NCBI RefSeq assembly: GCF_004770745.1
Contig: NZ_RQGD01000034.1
Location: 434,001 to 498,000, forward strand
Length of the DNA: 64,000 nucleotides
From: Leptospira ognonensis
GTDB lineage: Bacteria; Spirochaetota; Leptospiria; Leptospirales; Leptospiraceae
Reading direction: 5' to 3'
Below the pieces are notes generated by a model that saw only the letters and a program-made list of their open reading frames with translations, was not told the origin of the DNA and made no database searches. Positions 7,687-18,112 of this stretch are shown here, piece after piece (within the stretch, counting starts at the first letter, position 1; each line of letters starts with the position of its first letter). The position numbers and the translations under genes are program-made.

Positions 7687-9212
7687 CAAACGTGAATGAA
7701 AAAATCCAGATTTTAGATGTGACTCTCCGTGATGGGGAGCAGACCAATGGTGTCTCATTTTCCTGGGAACAGAAATTAAATATAACCAAATTCTTGCTAT
7801 GTGATCTCAGAGTAGATCGGGTCGAAATTGCCAGTGCTCGGGTTTCCCCAGGTGAATTTGCCGCTGTGAAAAAAATCATAGAATGGTCTAAGGCAGAAGG
7901 CCTACAGGATAAGATTGAGATCCTTGGATTTGTGGATATTGACAAAACCGTAAATTGGATGAAGGACACCGAAGTAAAAGTGCTCAACCTTTTGACAAAA
8001 GGATCTCTTAACCACCTAACGAACCAGCTTAGAAAAACGCCAGAAGAGCATTTTGAAGACATTCGAAAAACGGTAGAAAATGCAAATGCAGTGGGCATCA
8101 CTGTCAATGTCTACCTCGAAGACTGGTCGAATGGATATCTCTTTTCGAGAGACTATGTCATACAATATTTATCTACTGTTTCAAAGTTCCCGATCAAACG
8201 ATTTTTTTTAGCAGATACTTTAGGAGTCATGTCTCCCGAAGAAGTAAGAACTGCTATCTCTGATCTGACCCATCTGTTTCCAGAACTTTGGTTTGAATTT
8301 CATGGACATAATGATTATGATTTAGCAGTTGCCAATTGTTTGGAAGCAGTGAAAGCAGGGGCCAAGGGTTTGCACGTTGCTGTCAATGGCCTCGGTGAGA
8401 GGGCAGGGAACTCTCCTTTGGAAGCAGTTGTCACTGCCTTACATGATAAGACAAATTTTAGAACTACAGTAGAAGAAAAAGAAATTACCAATGCGTCTCG
8501 GTTAGTCGAAGTATTTTCAGGAAAACGTATCAGTGACAATCGACCCATCGTAGGAGAAGATGTGTTTACGCAGACCGCCGGAGTGCACGCCGATGGCGAT
8601 AAAAAAGGAAATCTATATGCCAATCCCATTCTGCCGGAACGTTTCGGTCGGGCTCGCGTTTATGCTCTTGGAAAATTAGCGGGAAAGGCAAGCATTACAG
8701 AAAATTTAAAACAGTTGGGCATGGTCCTCACACCAGAGATGGAAAAAAAAGTTTTGGACCGGGTCATTGAGCTCGGTGACCAAAATAAAACAGTCACAAA
8801 AGAAGACTTACGTTATATCATCGCCGACGTCTCTGGTGAAAATCTAGACTCACCCTTTCAAATCAAGGCATGCACCGTGACAAGCGGTATCGGAGTTAAG
8901 CCCGTTGCCCATTTGAAAGTTGTGTTTAAGGGCGAGGAATTTGTTTCCGAGGGAGAAGGGGATGGTGGGTATGATGCATTTATGAATGCACTTGGAAAAA
9001 TCCTGACTAACCTCTCTATCTCGATTCCACCGCTTTACGACTATGAGGTGAGGATCCCTCCTGGCGGAAATACCAATGCCCTTGTCGAAACTGTCATCAC
9101 ATGGAAAAATGAAGGGGATTTACAACCCATACGCACCATCGGTATTGATTCTGACCAGCAAGTGGCAGCGATCAAAGCAACGGAAAGACTGCTACATCTT
9201 TTATTGAGTTAA
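7683..9212 (+). CDS. cimA: (R)-citramalate synthase
   Basis: The protein has 509 residues. It condenses pyruvate with acetyl-CoA to (R)-citramalate, the first step of the threonine-independent route to isoleucine known in Leptospira. The N-terminal HMGL-like TIM barrel (about 8-270) starts ILDVTLRDGEQTNGVSFS and carries the metal-binding FHGHND and the NGLGERAGN motif. A linker follows (GEDVFTQTAGVHADGDKKGN). The C-terminal ~110 residues form the LeuA-type regulatory domain for isoleucine feedback (ending near GGNTNALVETVITW). Long stretches match L. interrogans CimA as I remember it (e.g. ILPERFGR, YALGKLAGKAS), so cimA is preferred over leuA. It is coupled to the Smr gene upstream; pth follows after 3 bases. 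Confidence 0.93.
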   Translation: MTNVNEKIQILDVTLRDGEQTNGVSFSWEQKLNITKFLLCDLRVDRVEIASARVSPGEFAAVKKIIEWSKAEGLQDKIEILGFVDIDKTVNWMKDTEVKVLNLLTKGSLNHLTNQLRKTPEEHFEDIRKTVENANAVGITVNVYLEDWSNGYLFSRDYVIQYLSTVSKFPIKRFFLADTLGVMSPEEVRTAISDLTHLFPELWFEFHGHNDYDLAVANCLEAVKAGAKGLHVAVNGLGERAGNSPLEAVVTALHDKTNFRTTVEEKEITNASRLVEVFSGKRISDNRPIVGEDVFTQTAGVHADGDKKGNLYANPILPERFGRARVYALGKLAGKASITENLKQLGMVLTPEMEKKVLDRVIELGDQNKTVTKEDLRYIIADVSGENLDSPFQIKACTVTSGIGVKPVAHLKVVFKGEEFVSEGEGDGGYDAFMNALGKILTNLSISIPPLYDYEVRIPPGGNTNALVETVITWKNEGDLQPIRTIGIDSDQQVAAIKATERLLHLLLS

Positions 9213-9215
9213 AAC

Positions 9216-9785
9216 ATGGAGCATTTGTTAGTTGTAGGTCTTGGAAACCCTGGCTCTCGTTATGCTGGAAACCGTCATAATATTGGCTTTATGATCCTGG
9301 ATGCCCTTTCTTCAAAATGGAGCCTCAGTTGGAAGGCCTCAAAAAAATGGGATGAGGGGGCAAATACGGACTCCAAATACCGTGTCCACCTCCTAAAGCC
9401 CTTGGAATACATGAACCTCTCGGGCAATGCAGTCGCCTCCCTTGCCCATACCTATAAGATTCCTGCCTCTCAAATACTGGTGGTGCAAGATGAAGTAGAC
9501 CTTCCTTTCGGCAAAATCAAAAATAAGATTGGAGGAGGAACTGCTGGCCATAACGGACTGAAAGATATCGTAACAAAGATCGGATCCAGTGATTTCCATA
9601 GACTGCGATTTGGAGTTGGTAAGCCAGAAAAGGGGCACATGGATGTGGCAGATTTTGTCCTACAAAATTTTACTTCGGAAGAAAAAGTAACTTTACCCGA
9701 TTTGATCCAAGAGTCGGTCAAAAAGATTGAGGATTGGGTGGGTGTAACTGGCAAACTCATAGACAAAACTAAGGAAACTTTATGA
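9216..9785 (+). CDS. pth: peptidyl-tRNA hydrolase
   Basis: The protein has 189 residues, the usual length. It opens with the family signature LLVVGLGNPGSRYAGNRHNIG, containing the Asn (GLGNPG) and catalytic His (RHNIG), and continues with QDEVDLPFGKIK (the conserved Asp) and GGGTAGHNGLKDI. It recycles peptidyl-tRNA released from stalled ribosomes in the cytoplasm. It lies 3 bases after cimA and overlaps the next gene by 4 bases, so it is inside one operon. Confidence 0.97.
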   Translation: MEHLLVVGLGNPGSRYAGNRHNIGFMILDALSSKWSLSWKASKKWDEGANTDSKYRVHLLKPLEYMNLSGNAVASLAHTYKIPASQILVVQDEVDLPFGKIKNKIGGGTAGHNGLKDIVTKIGSSDFHRLRFGVGKPEKGHMDVADFVLQNFTSEEKVTLPDLIQESVKKIEDWVGVTGKLIDKTKETL

Positions 9786-10387
9786 CCTCAGAGGCACCAA
9801 AACATCAGATTGAAATTTCGCAAAAAAAAGAGTTAACAAAATTACTCATACAAACCTTAGTCTCCATCGTTCTCGTTGTCGGTCTTGTTTTCTCTCTGGC
9901 GTATTTTTATAGAGCTCCGCTTCTTTCTTATTCAAAAGTTTTTGTGGATGAATTTGGTTATGCTGGACTTTTTTTCGGTATGGTTTTATCAGATAGCCTA
10001 CCTGCCTTCATTCCTCCTGACGCCTTTTTGATGTTAGCCGTTAGTGGTGGACTTTCACATTTATTCACTCTTGTATGTATGTCAACAGGGAGCATTTTAG
10101 GCGGAACGATTGCTTATGTCGTTGGACGTTTTTTGATTCCGCGGTTCCATTTAGGTCGTCAGTTAGTGTTACATTACGAAGATAAATTTTTACCTTACGT
10201 TCGAAGGTATGGTTTTTGGGCAGTTGTGCTTGCGGCTTTGACTCCCGTTCCGTATTCTTGGATGGCTTATACTGTTGGAACCTTTAAGATGAAGTATCGA
10301 TTGTTTTTTTTGGGTTCTCTTTTTCGCATCGTACGCATGTCTGTTTATTTTTATGCCATGCTAGCAGGTTGGGTATCGGGGGCATAG
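9782..10387 (+). CDS. VTT/DedA-type (SNARE-associated) inner-membrane protein
   Basis: The protein has 201 residues with a hydrophilic N-terminus followed by about five hydrophobic segments. The region YAGLFFGMVLSDSLPAFIPPDAFLMLAVSGG and the glycine-rich GSILGGTIAYVVGRF are the re-entrant core of the VTT domain (YqaA/DedA family), and FWAVVLAALTPVPYSWMAYTVG is the conserved second half. Members of the superfamily act as lipid scramblases or support undecaprenyl-phosphate recycling; the specific role here is unknown. The start overlaps the pth stop (ATGA) and the next gene begins at the base after its stop. Confidence 0.82.
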   Translation: MTSEAPKHQIEISQKKELTKLLIQTLVSIVLVVGLVFSLAYFYRAPLLSYSKVFVDEFGYAGLFFGMVLSDSLPAFIPPDAFLMLAVSGGLSHLFTLVCMSTGSILGGTIAYVVGRFLIPRFHLGRQLVLHYEDKFLPYVRRYGFWAVVLAALTPVPYSWMAYTVGTFKMKYRLFFLGSLFRIVRMSVYFYAMLAGWVSGA

Positions 10388-10606
10388 ATGTCGGAAGGTC
10401 GGTTATTTCCAAAATCGGAAGAGGAAATCATTTTTGAAAAAGTTAAATTTTTTTTTCTTCCGGAACGCACTGCTGCTCTTATTAAGAACATATTGCACGG
10501 GAAAGTTTCTGAGAAATCGCTCGTGTGCTGCCATTCTGGTTGTGATGTATGCAATGAGACTATTTACAAATGTTATATGGCAGTCAAAAGAGAGTTAACT
10601 CCTTGA
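10388..10606 (+). CDS. small Cys-rich hypothetical protein
   Basis: The 72-residue ORF begins directly after the TAG of the VTT gene. It has a hydrophobic/basic middle (EKVKFFFLPERTAALIKNILHG) and a C-terminal cysteine cluster, CCHSGCDVCNETIYKC, with five Cys and one His in 16 residues that could bind zinc or an Fe-S cluster. No signal peptide is seen. I do not recognise the family. Tight packing between two real genes and a codon pattern like its neighbours support it as a gene. The cluster resembles a zinc-ribbon-like anti-sigma or adaptor motif, but that is speculation. Confidence 0.6.
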   Translation: MSEGRLFPKSEEEIIFEKVKFFFLPERTAALIKNILHGKVSEKSLVCCHSGCDVCNETIYKCYMAVKRELTP

Positions 10607-10634
10607 ATCTACAAATGAATTCGGATTTCGAAAG

Positions 10635-11900
10635 ATGACCTCACTCTTTGGTGAACCTGATAAACAGATTCCTTTGGCCCATAAACTTCGTCCCCAAGAC
10701 TGGGAGGGATTTTTTGGCCAAGAAAAGGTGGTAAAGCAGTTAAAAAATTTAAAAAAGCCCACCTCTCTTATTTTTTATGGCCCTCCAGGCACTGGAAAAA
10801 CGACTTTAGCTCACATAATCGTTGATAAATGGTCGCTTCCCAAACGGTTCCTTTCGGCGGTGACAAGCGGTGTGAAAGACATCCGAGAGGTCATTGAGGA
10901 ATCCAAAAGAATCGGAACCATTGCCCTTTTTATTGATGAAATCCACAGGTTTTCCTCAGCCCAACAAGATGCTCTTCTTCCCGCTGTCGAGGAGGGTGAT
11001 TTGGTGCTTGTGGCAGCGACTACAGAAAATCCTTCCTTTCGTATCAACCGGGCGCTACTCAGCCGCTCTCAGGTTTTCCAACTGCAAGCCTTGGGCTTAG
11101 AGGAAAATCACGAAATACTCAATCGCGCCATTACAAGTCAGGGCAATGGTCGTGAGTTTTCCAAAGAAGCCGTCGATTCGATTTTGTTTGCCGCTAGTGG
11201 GGATGCTCGAAAGCTGATCGGTATTTTGGAATCCATCCTTAACCTCCCAGAATCAAACTCGATGATCCAGGCCGGGGATGTAGAGGATTTGTTAGGCGCC
11301 AGAATGCTAAATTATGACAAAAACAAAGAGCAACATTATGATGTCATTTCCGCTTTCATCAAATCCCTCAGAGGCTCTGATCCCGATGCTGCACTTTTTT
11401 ATTTAGCGATCATGATTGAGGGAGGTGAAGACCCTCTTTTTATCGCTCGTAGGCTTGTCGTTTTTGCTAGCGAAGATGTAGGCAATGCGTCTGTCCATGC
11501 CCTCCCTCTAGCGATCGCGACCTGGCAGGCAGTCGAGAGAATCGGAATGCCCGAAGCCCGTATCCCTCTAGGTGAATGTACTACGTTTCTTGCGAGTGCA
11601 CCTAAGTCTAATGCCAGTTATCTAGCGATTGATAAGGCCCTTGCCTATGTTCGAAATGCAAGGTTTACATATACAATTCCGAACCATTTGCGGAATGCTC
11701 CGACAGCGACACATAAGGCAGAAGGGGCAGGAAAAGGATACAAATACCCTCATGATTACCCAAACCACTTCCTCCCAGAATCCTATTTCCCAGAGGAATT
11801 GAAAGCAGAACCTCCTGTTTTTTATGAGCCGACCGAACAAGGCATGGAAAAGCACCTCCGTGAAAATTTACGAAAACTATGGAGTGGGAAACGATTCTAG
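10635..11900 (+). CDS. rarA: replication-associated recombination protein A (AAA+ ATPase)
   Basis: The 421-residue protein belongs to the RarA/MgsA/WRNIP1 family. The N-terminus PLAHKLRPQDWEGFFGQEK is typical, followed by Walker A (YGPPGTGKTTL), Walker B (LFIDEIHRF), sensor 1 (AATTENPSF), the arginine-finger region (NRALLSRSQVF) and the C-terminal tetramerisation domain (SDPDAALFYLAIMIEGGEDPLFIARRL...EDVGNA). It acts at stalled replication forks with SSB. Length and domain order are normal. It ends 38 bases before nuoA. Confidence 0.95.
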   Translation: MTSLFGEPDKQIPLAHKLRPQDWEGFFGQEKVVKQLKNLKKPTSLIFYGPPGTGKTTLAHIIVDKWSLPKRFLSAVTSGVKDIREVIEESKRIGTIALFIDEIHRFSSAQQDALLPAVEEGDLVLVAATTENPSFRINRALLSRSQVFQLQALGLEENHEILNRAITSQGNGREFSKEAVDSILFAASGDARKLIGILESILNLPESNSMIQAGDVEDLLGARMLNYDKNKEQHYDVISAFIKSLRGSDPDAALFYLAIMIEGGEDPLFIARRLVVFASEDVGNASVHALPLAIATWQAVERIGMPEARIPLGECTTFLASAPKSNASYLAIDKALAYVRNARFTYTIPNHLRNAPTATHKAEGAGKGYKYPHDYPNHFLPESYFPEELKAEPPVFYEPTEQGMEKHLRENLRKLWSGKRF

Positions 11901-11902
11901 CC

Positions 11903-11931
11903 TTGACAAAGGCAGAATAGAATGAGATTCT
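11903..11931 (+). promoter_or_regulatory. weak candidate promoter of the nuo operon
   Basis: A consensus -35 TTGACA lies at 11903-11908. With a 17-base spacer the -10 would be GATTCT (11926-11931), only a partial match. The TSS would fall at or just before the nuoA ATG (11939), which also lacks a visible Shine-Dalgarno sequence, so a leaderless start is possible. The call rests mainly on the -35 hexamer in the only gap before a 12-gene operon. Confidence 0.3.
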
Positions 11932-11938
11932 TTCTTCA

Positions 11939-12316
11939 ATGGGTTCAGCACCTGATAGTTTTGCACCAATCCTCCTCCAACTCGCTCTGGGAATCGGTTT
12001 CTCAGCCGTCATTTTATCATTAGCCTTCTTACTCAACCCCAAAAAGAAATCAAAACCACAAGATACCTTCGAATGTGGTGTGACCTATTATGGTGATGCT
12101 CGCGGGCTTTTTAATATTAAATTTTACTTAGTCGCCGTCTTATTTATATTATTCGATATTGAAGCTGTCTTCCTCTATCCTTGGGCAGTGAATCTTATTA
12201 ATTTTAAGAATGCTGGCCTCGGCGGATTCTTTCTCCTTGAGATGTTTTTCTTTCTTCTGATTCTCGTTGTGGGTCTATACTATATATGGAAAAAAGGAGC
12301 ATTGGAATGGGACTAA
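11939..12316 (+). CDS. nuoA: NADH-quinone oxidoreductase subunit A
   Basis: The 125-residue protein has three transmembrane helices and the family block [21 protein letters not shown], followed by [15 protein letters not shown]. NuoA is a membrane subunit of respiratory complex I at the junction with the peripheral arm. It is the first gene of the twelve-gene nuo operon. Its end overlaps the nuoB start by ten bases. Confidence 0.96.
   Translation: MGSAPDSFAPILLQLALGIGFSAVILSLAFLLNPKKKSKPQDTFECGVTYYGDARGLFNIKFYLVAVLFILFDIEAVFLYPWAVNLINFKNAGLGGFFLLEMFFFLLILVVGLYYIWKKGALEWD
12294..12299 (+). promoter_or_regulatory. ribosome binding site that decides the nuoB start
   Basis: AAGGAG at 12294-12299 lies 7 bases before the ATG at 12307. 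An upstream in-frame ATG (12286) has no such site and would add seven residues absent from NuoB proteins, so 12307 is the better start. The site lies within the end of nuoA. Confidence 0.7.
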
Positions 12317-12867
12317 CAGACGTTTTATCTAAGCCAGGCGAAATGTTTGGAGATATGTTCCAAGTCGCAAAATTGGAAAATGTAGTACAATGGGGACAGA
12401 GTTTTTCACTTTGGCCTTATCCATTTGCTACTGCTTGTTGCGGCATTGAATATATGAGTACTGCCTGTGCAGATTATGACATCGCACGTTTCGGTGCAGA
12501 AAGACCTTCCTTTTCACCAAGACAAGCAGATATGATTTTAGTTCTCGGAACCATTACCTATAAGATGGCTCCCGTTCTGCGTCAGATTTATGACCAACTT
12601 GCAGAACCTAAATTTGTCATTTCTGTAGGAGCCTGTGCCTCTTCCGGTGGTATGTTTCATACCTATGGTGTGTTACAAGGTGTGGATCGGATATTACCTG
12701 TGGATGTTTACGTTCCAGGCTGTCCTCCTAGACCAGAAGCATTGCTTGATGCTTTGATGAAATTGCAAATGAAAGTACAGTCCCAAGGATTGGAAGCTAG
12801 ACGTCAGGAAATCATGAGAAAGATCGAAGAGATCAACGAAAGAAACAAACCTCTTGTAGTCGCATGA
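12307..12867 (+). CDS. nuoB: NADH-quinone oxidoreductase subunit B
   Basis: The 186-residue protein carries cluster N2, the last Fe-S centre before quinone. Its ligands are visible: the adjacent cysteines in [10 protein letters not shown], the Cys in [12 protein letters not shown] and the Cys in [15 protein letters not shown]. The start is set by the AAGGAG upstream. The stop overlaps the nuoC ATG by four bases. Confidence 0.97.
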   Translation: MGLTDVLSKPGEMFGDMFQVAKLENVVQWGQSFSLWPYPFATACCGIEYMSTACADYDIARFGAERPSFSPRQADMILVLGTITYKMAPVLRQIYDQLAEPKFVISVGACASSGGMFHTYGVLQGVDRILPVDVYVPGCPPRPEALLDALMKLQMKVQSQGLEARRQEIMRKIEEINERNKPLVVA

Positions 12868-13388
12868 AAGACCAAGTCCAATCTTATCTCCAATCTAACT
12901 TTTCTCATTTTCTGATAGAAAATCGAGAGATCCATACAAACCTTCCGTATTTTACTCTCAAACCTGAAGGGATTGTTCCCGTCTGCCTGGCGTTAAAGGA
13001 GCACCCTGAGTTCGCATTTACGTTTTTAAATGATTTAACTTCCATTGATTGGTTAGGCAAACATTCGGTTCGATTCGAAGTCGTTTATCTGCTTAAGTCA
13101 CCTAAAAACAAACATTTTCGCATTCAATTGCGTGTTCCCGTGGAAGAAGGGGAAGCGGTTCCAAGTATCGTATCTGTTTATGCTGGTGCCAATTGGCCTG
13201 AACGAGAAATTTTTGACCTTATGGGCATTTCTTTTTCTTCTCATCCTCGACTGGAAAGACTCATTATGCCAGATAATTTTGTAGGGCATCCCCTTCGAAA
13301 AGATTATCCTCTCGAAGGTCCTGGGCAGGACTATCTCATCCAAGACTTGTTAACCCTTCACGTAAACGAGGACATGAGCTCAAATTAA
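12864..13388 (+). CDS. nuoC: NADH-quinone oxidoreductase subunit C
   Basis: The 174-residue protein corresponds to the 30-kDa subunit, with the signature region [20 protein letters not shown] and the C-terminal [13 protein letters not shown]. It belongs to the peripheral arm connecting NuoD to the Fe-S chain. nuoC and nuoD are separate genes here, not fused as in E. coli. It overlaps nuoB by four bases and is 17 bases from nuoD. Confidence 0.96.
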   Translation: MKDQVQSYLQSNFSHFLIENREIHTNLPYFTLKPEGIVPVCLALKEHPEFAFTFLNDLTSIDWLGKHSVRFEVVYLLKSPKNKHFRIQLRVPVEEGEAVPSIVSVYAGANWPEREIFDLMGISFSSHPRLERLIMPDNFVGHPLRKDYPLEGPGQDYLIQDLLTLHVNEDMSSN

Positions 13389-13405
13389 CGAGCCTGCAAA
13401 TATTT

Positions 13406-14626
13406 ATGACCATGTATGAAAAAACGGCTGAACATTTTGGCAAACAATACAAAGAACTACCGGAAGGCCATCTTCTCGTAAATCTAGGGCCTTCGCATCC
13501 AGCAACCCATGGTATTTTACAAAACGTCATTCAAATTGATGGCGAGAGAGTGGTGGAAGCGGAATCTGTCATTGGCTATGTGCACCGTTGTTTTGAAAAA
13601 TTAGGCGAAAGATACGACTACAACCAATTCCTAGTTTGCACAGACCGTATGAACTATGTTTCCACACCTCTAAATAATATTGGTTGGATCCTAACTGTCG
13701 AAAAGATGATGCAAATCGAAGTTCCAGCTCGTGTAACTTACGTTCGGATGATCATCTCAGAGCTTTCACGCATCATGGACCATATCATTTGCAATGGGAT
13801 TATGGGTGTGGATTTAGGTGCTTTTTCTGGTCTGCTACATTTGTTCCATCACAGAGAAAATATCTATCAAATTTTAGAAAAGTTAACGGGCGCAAGACTC
13901 ACTACTACTTTTTGTAGAGTCGGTGGCATGGAACGCGATATCTATCCGGAATTCCAAAAGGAAATCAAACTCGTGATCAGCGGCTTAAAGCCAGCGATTG
14001 CTGAATTCAGAGAACTCTTAATTCGAAATAAAATTTTTAATGAAAGAACTGCGGGCATTGGTGGCATTTCTGCCGAAGATGCGATTGCCTACGGGTTTTC
14101 GGGTCCAAACCTGCGAGCGGCAGGCGTGGCCTGGGACGTCAGAAAAGACGATCCATATATGTTTTATGATAAAGTGGATTTTGATATCCCGGTTGGCGAA
14201 GACGGTTCCGCACTTCATAGAACGCTTGTTCGTATGGAAGAGATGAATCAATCCATACGCATCATCGAACAGTTGATTGACGGCATTCCCGAAGGTCCTT
14301 ACCACGCAGACGTTCCACATTTTTTCCTTCCAGAAAAAGATAAAGTTTATCATAACATGGAAGAGTTGATCTATCATTTTAAAATCATTATGCATGGGAT
14401 TAAAGTGCCACCAGGAGAATACTATCATGCGACTGAGGCTGCCAATGGTGAGCTTGGTTTTTATGTAGTTTCCGAAGGCGAAAAAACGCCTTGGAGGGTG
14501 CACGTGAGGAGACCTTGCTTTTGGTACTACCAAGCATTTCCAATGATGGTTAAGGGTGGCCTTCTTGCTGACACGATTGCCACCATGAGTTCACTGAATG
14601 TGATTGCAGGGGAGCTTGATTGTTAA
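13406..14626 (+). CDS. nuoD: NADH-quinone oxidoreductase subunit D
   Basis: The 406-residue protein corresponds to the 49-kDa subunit that forms the quinone site with NuoB. The motifs [38 protein letters not shown] and the C-terminal VIAGELDC (normally D-P-V-x-GE-D-R/x) are present. The start could be the ATG at 13406 or the second ATG two codons later. The TAA is followed immediately by the nuoE ATG. Confidence 0.97.
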   Translation: MTMYEKTAEHFGKQYKELPEGHLLVNLGPSHPATHGILQNVIQIDGERVVEAESVIGYVHRCFEKLGERYDYNQFLVCTDRMNYVSTPLNNIGWILTVEKMMQIEVPARVTYVRMIISELSRIMDHIICNGIMGVDLGAFSGLLHLFHHRENIYQILEKLTGARLTTTFCRVGGMERDIYPEFQKEIKLVISGLKPAIAEFRELLIRNKIFNERTAGIGGISAEDAIAYGFSGPNLRAAGVAWDVRKDDPYMFYDKVDFDIPVGEDGSALHRTLVRMEEMNQSIRIIEQLIDGIPEGPYHADVPHFFLPEKDKVYHNMEELIYHFKIIMHGIKVPPGEYYHATEAANGELGFYVVSEGEKTPWRVHVRRPCFWYYQAFPMMVKGGLLADTIATMSSLNVIAGELDC

Positions 14627-15115
14627 ATGGCATATCAATTTTCAAAAGATTCCGAAACCAGATTTCAAAAACTGATCCCTCAATTTCCGAATAAAAGGTC
14701 ACTCATCTTGCCTTGTCTTTTTCTATTACAAAAAGACCAAGGTTTTGTGGATCATGAGGGGATGGAATACATTGCCTCCCGCATCGGGGCACCAATTTCT
14801 CTCGCACATGTTCATGGTGTTGCGACGTTTTATACCATGTATAATAAAAAACCAGTGGGGAAATTCCATGTGCAGATATGTGCGAATATCTCATGTTATC
14901 TGGCTGGTTCCGATGCCATTACCGAAAAAGTATGTAATAAATTAAAAGTTTCAAAGGGTCAGACTACTTCCGATGGCATTTTCACTGTCGAGGAAGTTCA
15001 ATGTTTAGGTGCCTGTGGTTTTGGTCCGGTTGCTCAAATCAATGATACTTATTATGAAAATTTAGATCCAAAACAAATGGATCAAATCCTAGAAGAATTG
15101 GCAAAGAAGGCTTAA
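14627..15115 (+). CDS. nuoE: NADH-quinone oxidoreductase subunit E
   Basis: The 162-residue protein is the 24-kDa [2Fe-2S] subunit. The four ligands are seen as CANISC and CLGACGFGP. The N-terminal helical part ([24 protein letters not shown]) is normal. Together with NuoF it forms the NADH dehydrogenase module. It starts at the base after the nuoD stop and ends two bases before nuoF. Confidence 0.96.
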   Translation: MAYQFSKDSETRFQKLIPQFPNKRSLILPCLFLLQKDQGFVDHEGMEYIASRIGAPISLAHVHGVATFYTMYNKKPVGKFHVQICANISCYLAGSDAITEKVCNKLKVSKGQTTSDGIFTVEEVQCLGACGFGPVAQINDTYYENLDPKQMDQILEELAKKA

Positions 15116-15117
15116 AG

Positions 15118-16416
15118 ATGGGCTTACGTAAGCTACTTACTACACATATTGATCACCCCGAATCTCACACACTTCGACAATACCTTTCTGTGGGTGGATA
15201 TGAATCTTCAAAAAAAGCGTTAAATGAAATGTCCGCAGAACAGATCATTGGTGATGTAAAAACATCTGGCCTCCGCGGTCGTGGGGGAGCTGGTTTTCCA
15301 ACTGGCAATAAATGGAGCTTCATTCCGAAAACGGACAAACCGAAATACTTAATTTGTAATGGGGATGAAGGCGAGCCTGGAACCTATAAAGACAGACTCC
15401 TTTTAGAAAAACTACCACATATGCTCATCGAAGGCATGGTCATTGCCGCAAAAGCAATTGATTGCCACCAAGGTTATATTTACATTCGCGGAGAGTTCAT
15501 GAAAGGCATCGCGATTGTAGAAAAAGCGGTAGATGAAGCCTATTCCCAAGGACTGCTTGGCAAAAATATCCAAGGCTCAGGATATGATTTTGATTTAACT
15601 GTCTATTCAGGTGCAGGTGCTTACATTTGCGGAGAGGAATCGGCACTGATCAATTCCCTCGAAGGTAGGAGGGGACACCCTCGTTTGAAACCTCCCTTTC
15701 CTGCTGTTTCAGGTCTTTATTCTTGCCCTACTGTTGTGAACAATGTGGAAACTTTTTGTAACGTTCCACATATCATACGTATGACGGGGGATGAGTATAA
15801 AAAGATAGGAACTGAAAAATCTCCAGGTACGCGCATGTTCGCAGTGAGTGGACATGTAAAAAACCGAGGGATTTATGAAGTAGAAATGGGTACTCCCTTA
15901 AAAGAACTTATTTTTGAAATCTGTGGCGGTATCCAAGGCGATAAACAGCTCAAAGCTGTGATCCCAGGCGGATCCTCTTCGCCAATTTTAAATGCAGAGG
16001 AAGCAATGACTGCGACCTTAGACTATGAGTCTATCGCCAGCCTAAAATCGATGTTAGGTTCAGGTGCAGTGATCATACTATCTGAGGAAGCAGATTTAGT
16101 GGAGACCACATACCGACTTGCTGAGTTTTATTCACATGAGTCTTGTGGTCAGTGCACACCTTGTCGTGAGGGAACACATTGGGTCAAAGATATCCTGCAT
16201 AAGATTCGGGATGGACACGGTCAGCAAAAAGACGTAGATCTATTATTCTCTATCGCTAGAAATATGGAAGGCGGAACTACGATCTGTCCGTTGGCTGATG
16301 CTTGTGTTATGGCTGTTAGGCCAACCATGCAAAAGTTCAAGGACGAATTTGCCAAAAGACTTGTCACTGAACCACATGCAGTAAACGAACAGAAAGAAGT
16401 TGTAAATGTCACTTAA
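15118..16416 (+). CDS. nuoF: NADH-quinone oxidoreductase subunit F
   Basis: The 432-residue protein is the 51-kDa NADH- and FMN-binding subunit. The NADH-binding loop [15 protein letters not shown], the FMN motif [28 protein letters not shown], and the [4Fe-4S] N3 ligands in [13 protein letters not shown] with a distal Cys in [10 protein letters not shown] are all present. Catalytic features are intact, so NADH oxidation is expected. In other bacteria nuoG normally follows; here nuoH comes next after 20 bases. Confidence 0.97.
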   Translation: MGLRKLLTTHIDHPESHTLRQYLSVGGYESSKKALNEMSAEQIIGDVKTSGLRGRGGAGFPTGNKWSFIPKTDKPKYLICNGDEGEPGTYKDRLLLEKLPHMLIEGMVIAAKAIDCHQGYIYIRGEFMKGIAIVEKAVDEAYSQGLLGKNIQGSGYDFDLTVYSGAGAYICGEESALINSLEGRRGHPRLKPPFPAVSGLYSCPTVVNNVETFCNVPHIIRMTGDEYKKIGTEKSPGTRMFAVSGHVKNRGIYEVEMGTPLKELIFEICGGIQGDKQLKAVIPGGSSSPILNAEEAMTATLDYESIASLKSMLGSGAVIILSEEADLVETTYRLAEFYSHESCGQCTPCREGTHWVKDILHKIRDGHGQQKDVDLLFSIARNMEGGTTICPLADACVMAVRPTMQKFKDEFAKRLVTEPHAVNEQKEVVNVT

Positions 16417-16436
16417 AGGGATGACGTAAGGAAGCC

Positions 16437-17507
16437 ATGGATTTTGGAATGATTATCGCTTGGGCAGTCAAGATATTGTCCTTATTTTTTGTGATTCTTA
16501 CAGGAGTTGCCTATTATACACTCGCGGAACGTAAGTTTGCTGGTTTTATCCAAGATCGACCAGGCCCAAACCGCGCAGGCCCTTTTGGAATCTTTCAACC
16601 TTTAGCCGATGGTATCAAGTTTATTGCAAAGGAAGAAATATTTCCTAAAAATGTTTCTCGTGCCATGTATCTATTGGCGCCAACGATCTCTATGACTTGT
16701 GCGATTCTTGCTTGGGCAGTCATTCCATTTGGAGGAACTTTACCTGCCCCTGTTTGGTTACTAAATCTAACTGGAATAGAAACCATAAATTTGCAGGTAG
16801 CAAATCCAGATGCTGGCGTCTTGTATATGTTAGCTGTTTCATCTCTTTCTGTTTATGGAATCATGATTGCCGGATGGGCTAGTAATAATAAATATTCACT
16901 TCTCGGTGGTGTGCGTGCGACCGCACAAATGATCAGTTATGAACTCCCTATGGGTTTATCAATTGTTGTCATTGTGATCATGTCGGGCTCACTGAAGTTG
17001 ACGTCTATTTGTGAAGCACAGAAAGACGTTTGGAATATTTTGACCCCACCTGGTTTTGTTGCCTTCTTTATCTATGTTACGGCTATGTTTGCAGAAACAA
17101 ATCGACTTCCTTTCGACCTTGCCGAAGCAGAATCGGAACTAGTTGTAGGCTTTCACACGGAATATGGTGCGTTTAAATTCGCCATGTTTTTTCTTGCCGA
17201 GTACATGAATATGATCACCATGTCCTGCCTAACGACTCTATTGTTTTTTGGCGGATACAATGTTCCTTTTGGGTTGGGTGCGGGAAGTGGGTTTGAAACA
17301 TTGATTGGACTTGGCTTTTTCATCGGAAAAGTATTATTTTTCGCCTTCCTTTTCATTTGGGTCAGATGGACGTTGCCTCGTTTTCGCTATGACCAATTGA
17401 TGCGACTCGGTTGGAAAAAAATGATCCCATGGGGTTTATTCGCAGTTATGTTTGCATCGATCTACACTGTTTATTGGAAAGAAAGCTGGACGAGTTTATT
17501 TTTATGA
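16437..17507 (+). CDS. nuoH: NADH-quinone oxidoreductase subunit H
   Basis: The 356-residue membrane subunit has about eight helices. Signatures are [32 protein letters not shown] near the N-terminus (conserved in the quinone-access loop) and [27 protein letters not shown] in the middle. It links the quinone cavity to the proton-pumping arm. In most operons nuoI sits between nuoH and nuoJ; here nuoJ follows directly with a 4-base overlap (ATGA). Confidence 0.97.
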   Translation: MDFGMIIAWAVKILSLFFVILTGVAYYTLAERKFAGFIQDRPGPNRAGPFGIFQPLADGIKFIAKEEIFPKNVSRAMYLLAPTISMTCAILAWAVIPFGGTLPAPVWLLNLTGIETINLQVANPDAGVLYMLAVSSLSVYGIMIAGWASNNKYSLLGGVRATAQMISYELPMGLSIVVIVIMSGSLKLTSICEAQKDVWNILTPPGFVAFFIYVTAMFAETNRLPFDLAEAESELVVGFHTEYGAFKFAMFFLAEYMNMITMSCLTTLLFFGGYNVPFGLGAGSGFETLIGLGFFIGKVLFFAFLFIWVRWTLPRFRYDQLMRLGWKKMIPWGLFAVMFASIYTVYWKESWTSLFL

Positions 17508-18112
17508 ATCTACCAAATACTCCCGAAGGGTTCCTCTTTATCTTATTTTCTCTGATCTGTATTGGTACAGCGATCAGTGTGATCTTTCAAAAAAATCCCG
17601 TCTTCTCCGCCGTTTCTCTTGTTTTTACTTTTTTTTCTTTGGCGGGCATCTATGGAATCATGGGGGCGCTTTTTATCGCCACCATGCAAGTATTAGTTTA
17701 TGCGGGTGCGATTATGGTTCTTGTCGTTTTCGTTCTCATGCTTCTATCCCAAAGGGCAGAATCTCTCTCTAAATTTCTCAACCATCCCATAAAAGTTTTT
17801 TTCCTGGCCGTTTTTGCATTTTCATTTTTTTTCGCATTACAATCGGCACTAAACACAGGGTCTCCTTATTCTGCGGCAGAAGGAAAGGGTTATACAACCA
17901 AAGAAACGCAAAAGCAGTACCAATACCCGATCACAGGTACAACCACTGTTTCCACGGAAGGAAATGTTGCGGCAGTTGGCGCAGCTACCTACCTAGAATA
18001 CGTTTTGCCATTTGAACTTATCTCACTCTTGCTACTCATCGCAGTCATTGGAGCAGTCATTCTCGCAAAACGGAAGCTAGTTGCTGATGAAGCAAAGGAC
18101 AATATTTTATGA
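17504..18112 (+). CDS. nuoJ: NADH-quinone oxidoreductase subunit J
   Basis: From the ATG at 17504 the protein has 202 residues, with five hydrophobic segments and the NuoJ block [24 protein letters not shown]. The ATGA overlap with nuoH sets the start; an upstream in-frame ATG (17411) would read 31 residues in another frame of nuoH. The region between helices 4 and 5 is longer than usual and polar (about residues 120-160). It overlaps nuoK by four bases. Confidence 0.95.
   Translation: MNLPNTPEGFLFILFSLICIGTAISVIFQKNPVFSAVSLVFTFFSLAGIYGIMGALFIATMQVLVYAGAIMVLVVFVLMLLSQRAESLSKFLNHPIKVFFLAVFAFSFFFALQSALNTGSPYSAAEGKGYTTKETQKQYQYPITGTTTVSTEGNVAAVGAATYLEYVLPFELISLLLLIAVIGAVILAKRKLVADEAKDNIL

Noticed and set aside
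7604..8107. A 167-codon minus-strand frame
   Set aside because: Antisense to the start of cimA, Ser/Phe-rich with no motif; a shadow frame.
14018..14533. A 171-codon minus-strand frame inside the nuo operon
   Set aside because: Antisense to nuoD, whose reading frame is certain; the translated product resembles nothing.
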